Below, one piece after another: positions 5,474-7,109 of a stretch of 7,109 nt of DNA (its first letter is position 1; each line of letters begins with the position of its first letter). This stretch comes from Synergistaceae bacterium (GTDB lineage Bacteria; Synergistota; Synergistia; Synergistales; Aminobacteriaceae), in the NCBI GenBank assembly GCA_017475805.1, contig JAFVEW010000035.1, forward strand, positions 1-7,109. The letters are read 5' to 3'. The translations under genes were made by a program, and so were the position numbers. The notes below the pieces were generated by a model that was not told the origin of the DNA, made no database searches, and saw only the letters and a list, made by a program, of their open reading frames with translations.

Positions 5474-5512
5474 TTACACCGTAATAAAAAATAATTAATA
5501 GGAGTGATTAAT

Positions 5513-6472
5513 ATGAAGTCGCTAATAAGCGAGGTGATAAATCAAGAAGCACAAAATAATACGGCAATAATTATGACGTTAAATAATAAGGAAGCAATAA
5601 TTAACAACTTTTTTAACTTCCTTGATGTTACCGTGAATACTGCTAATGCATATAGAAAAGCATTAAAGCAGTTATTTAATTACTTCTCTAATTATGGAGT
5701 TATTAATCCTAACCGTGATAATATTATCAATTTTAAGCGTGAGTTAGAAAGCAAAGGTCGTAAGTCGTCAACAATCGCTCTTTACCTTGCCGCCGCGCGT
5801 CGTTTTTTCTTATGGACGGAGCAAACAGGCATTTATCCTAATATCTGTGCAGGAGTAAAAGCTCCGAAGCTCGAACGAGGACACAAGAAAGATTATTTCG
5901 CAGCCAATCAAGTCAAGAGTATTTTGGCGGAAATTGATCGTTCAAATATTGAAGGCCTTAGAAATTTCGCAATTATGGCTCTTATGACAACGGGCGGATT
6001 AAGAACTGTCGAAGTAACAAGAGCAAGCATTGAAGATTTAAGAGTCGTCGGAGGCGTGTCAGTCCTTTATATTCAGGGGAAGGGAAGAACAGATAAAACA
6101 GAATTTGTCAAACTCACCCCTCAAGTTGAAACCGCCATTAGAGATTATCTAAAAGCGCGCGGGGAAGTTGAAGCTCAAGCACCGCTATTTTCCTCCGTAA
6201 GTAAGAGGAATAAGGGAGCTAGGCTTACAACAAGAACAATTCGCGGACTTTGTAAAAATGCTATGAAAGCCGCAGGATTTAATTCAGACCGACTTACAGC
6301 TCACAGCCTCCGACACACCGCCGTAACACTTGCTCTTTTATCAGGCCAAGACTTGGCCGAAGTTCAACATTTCGCAAGACATCATAATATCAGCACAACG
6401 CAAATTTATGCTCACAACATTGACCGTATGAAATCTCAATGTGAAATGGCAATAAGCAACGCTATTTTTTAA
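5513..6472 (+). CDS. Tyrosine recombinase, Xer/integrase type
   Basis: This 319-aa site-specific recombinase cuts and rejoins DNA through a covalent tyrosine intermediate. A SAM-like core-binding domain covers residues about 25-115 (NAYRKALKQLFNYF, KGRKSSTIALYLAAARRFFLW). The catalytic domain covers about 125-310, with R164 (GGLRTVE), K190 (QGKGR), H264 and R267 (HSLRHT), H290 (ARHHN) and the nucleophile Y299 (TTQIYAH): a complete set. I chose ATG 5513 over the GTG at 5504 because AGGAG at 5500-5504 is then 8 bases upstream, and the GTG overlaps that site. It is first in an operon with the recombinase-like/RHH gene, 14 bases downstream. Likely jobs are multimer resolution of the circle or integration and excision. 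The size fits XerC/D-like enzymes; there is no obvious extra arm-binding domain. Confidence 0.96.
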   Translation: MKSLISEVINQEAQNNTAIIMTLNNKEAIINNFFNFLDVTVNTANAYRKALKQLFNYFSNYGVINPNRDNIINFKRELESKGRKSSTIALYLAAARRFFLWTEQTGIYPNICAGVKAPKLERGHKKDYFAANQVKSILAEIDRSNIEGLRNFAIMALMTTGGLRTVEVTRASIEDLRVVGGVSVLYIQGKGRTDKTEFVKLTPQVETAIRDYLKARGEVEAQAPLFSSVSKRNKGARLTTRTIRGLCKNAMKAAGFNSDRLTAHSLRHTAVTLALLSGQDLAEVQHFARHHNISTTQIYAHNIDRMKSQCEMAISNAIF

Positions 6473-6486
6473 AAAAGGAGTTTTAG

Positions 6487-7109
6487 ATGGACTTACATAA
6501 AGAAGCTAAAAAATTTATCGAAGAACAAAATTATAAAGGCGAAATAGGCGAGAAGGGAAGCACCGCCGAACAAAATTTCAAGCGGCTTATTGAAGCAGTG
6601 AATATTTTTTTAGAAAACGGCATAACTACCCCAAACGAAGCCGATTTTGAGAACATTCTGAAACCAGCAATCGCCGCTAAAGGAAGAAAGCAGGGAGCAC
6701 AGACGCAAGATAAAACTATCCGACGCACTATCAGCCTTGCAAGCAAATTTTATCACTGGATTAAATCGAAAGGAGATTTTCAAATGAACGATAACGAACT
6801 TTTAACCACAGAGGAAAGACAAGCTGAAACTTCAACAACAGAAAATAATCAGCCCGAACTCTACGAGGCCAAGCAGGAGCAGGAAGCCGAAGCTCCGAAA
6901 CGCGGGAAGCCCGTAACAAACGGCCGCAGTGAAAAAATAAGTCTTTATATGACAAAGGAAACATTTAACCGCCTTGACGACCTAAGGAAATACGACGAGG
7001 CAAGTTTACAAGACTTGATAAATGAGGCTCTCGAAGTTTACTTCAAGACACGCGCCGATGATATTAAATTCTTGAAAGAGCAGGAAGAAGAACGCCGCGC
7101 CCGTAAAGC
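6487..7109 (+). CDS. Recombinase core-binding-like domain fused to RHH domain (5' part, continues at base 1)
   Basis: From ATG 6487 the frame stays open to the window end and closes at 172 after circularisation, giving 217 aa. Residues about 25-98 resemble the SAM-like core-binding domain of the upstream recombinase: EQNFKRLIEAVNIFLENGI, KGRK, then TIRRTISLASKFYHWIKSKG. The shared order is a first helix pair, NGI/YGV, P, KGRK, TI..., and an aromatic-x-x-W near the end. No catalytic residues follow. An acidic linker (about 100-137) and a basic KRGKP segment lead into an RHH domain at about 148-190. AAGGAG at 6475-6480 is 6 bases before the ATG, 14 bases after the recombinase stop, so the two are co-expressed. 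It may compete for recombinase sites, steer direction, or bridge site and operator. The domain relation is by eye. Confidence 0.75.
   Translation, partial: MDLHKEAKKFIEEQNYKGEIGEKGSTAEQNFKRLIEAVNIFLENGITTPNEADFENILKPAIAAKGRKQGAQTQDKTIRRTISLASKFYHWIKSKGDFQMNDNELLTTEERQAETSTTENNQPELYEAKQEQEAEAPKRGKPVTNGRSEKISLYMTKETFNRLDDLRKYDEASLQDLINEALEVYFKTRADDIKFLKEQEEERRARK
6771..6786 (+). promoter_or_regulatory. Internal ribosome binding site and ATG that decide the short RHH form
   Basis: AGGAG at 6771-6775 is followed after 8 bases by ATG at 6784-6786, in frame within the longer gene. The Lys-Gly-Asp codons that encode this site lie exactly at the end of the recombinase-like domain, so initiation here separates the two domains cleanly. 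Confidence 0.75.
6784..7109 (+). CDS. RHH DNA-binding protein from internal start (5' part, continues at base 1)
   Basis: ATG 6784 is in frame with the longer gene, 99 codons downstream, and has its own AGGAG (6771-6775) 8 bases upstream. It would give a 118-aa protein ending at 172. Residues 1-38 are acidic and probably disordered. KRGKPVTNGR (39-48) is a basic, AT-hook-like arm. Residues 49-93 are a ribbon-helix-helix: strand KISLYM, helix TKETFNRLDDLRKY, helix SLQDLINEALEVYF. The last 25 residues are a charged helix. RHH proteins of this kind act as autorepressors, copy-number or partition factors. Either start may be used; I favour both being used. A dimer of the short and long forms is possible because RHH domains dimerise. 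Confidence 0.78.
   Translation, partial: MNDNELLTTEERQAETSTTENNQPELYEAKQEQEAEAPKRGKPVTNGRSEKISLYMTKETFNRLDDLRKYDEASLQDLINEALEVYFKTRADDIKFLKEQEEERRARK
6969..7109. repeat. Right copy of 141-bp exact terminal repeat (circular overlap)
   Basis: This is the second copy of bases 1-141. Removing one copy gives the circle and restores an intact gene from 6487 (or 6784) through the junction to the stop at 170-172. It should not be counted as a biological direct repeat unless long reads show a tandem copy. Confidence 0.95.

Larger units (their letters stand above)
4882..5512. other. 631-bp gene-free region with dense repeats before the recombinase
   Basis: No credible gene is present on either strand. 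In order it holds short phased repeats (4931-4970), a GC-rich hairpin with a T-run (5011-5041), a long split inverted repeat (5099-5162), a GCCTG/CAGGC inverted repeat (5220-5244), a dif-like imperfect palindrome (5260-5289), AGAGTG (5301-5306), an array of ACTCT boxes (5346-5438), and a consensus promoter (5445-5473). Its size and place directly 5' of a tyrosine recombinase make it the likely home of that enzyme's recombination site and of its regulatory sites. A second origin function cannot be excluded. Confidence 0.6.

Noticed and set aside
5099..5480. CRISPR array
   Set aside because: The repeated boxes are only 5-6 bases long with A/T filler; there are no long identical repeats with unique spacers and no cas genes.
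5504..5512. GTG start at 5504 for the recombinase
   Set aside because: The GTG overlaps the AGGAG that serves the ATG at 5513, and it has no ribosome binding site of its own.
6531..6964. Two reverse-strand open frames (71 and 67 codons)
   Set aside because: They are antisense shadows of the recombinase-like/RHH gene, which has good ribosome binding sites and domain logic on the + strand.

Overview
The window is one complete small circular replicon, read slightly more than once around. Bases 1-141 are repeated exactly at 6969-7109, so the true circle is 6968 bp and one gene is cut by the window edge. All genes lie on the + strand. The sequence is AT-rich and most genes carry a strong AGGAG-type ribosome binding site, which suggests a low-GC anaerobic bacterium such as a gut Bacillota or a relative. 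The host assignment is weak and rests only on composition and style. I see no ribosomal, resistance, toxin, relaxase, capsid or packaging gene, so this looks like a cryptic plasmid or the excised circular form of a small integrative or satellite element.

Layout around the circle: (1) a promoter and operator region leads into a tyrosine recombinase (5513-6472). It is followed 14 bp later by a 217-codon gene (6487 through the junction to 172) that joins a recombinase-like DNA-binding domain without catalytic residues to a ribbon-helix-helix (RHH) domain. A second ribosome binding site and ATG inside this gene, in frame, should yield the 118-aa RHH domain alone. (2) Two small unknown genes (165-368, 381-557) end at a hairpin. 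(3) A 474-aa probable replication initiator (627-2051) ends at a strong fold-back terminator. (4) A 322-bp gene-free gap (2052-2373) holds two G7-containing direct repeats, a long hairpin and an interleaved pair of inverted repeats. It is my best candidate for the origin or a leader control region. (5) A primase-helicase fusion of the T7 gp4 / Twinkle type (2374-4413) is closely followed by a winged-helix-like protein (4417-4881). (6) A 631-bp gene-free region (4882-5512) holds a possible terminator, several inverted repeats, a four-fold array of ACTCT boxes with 29-30 bp period, and a consensus sigma-70 promoter for the recombinase.

Inferred division of labour: the initiator opens the origin, and the primase-helicase with its small partner makes the element largely independent of host DnaB/DnaG. 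The recombinase either resolves multimers or integrates and excises the element. The recombinase-mimic/RHH protein may regulate recombination, repress the recombinase promoter, or help partition. The most unusual points are this two-product fusion gene and the box array centred on the recombinase promoter.
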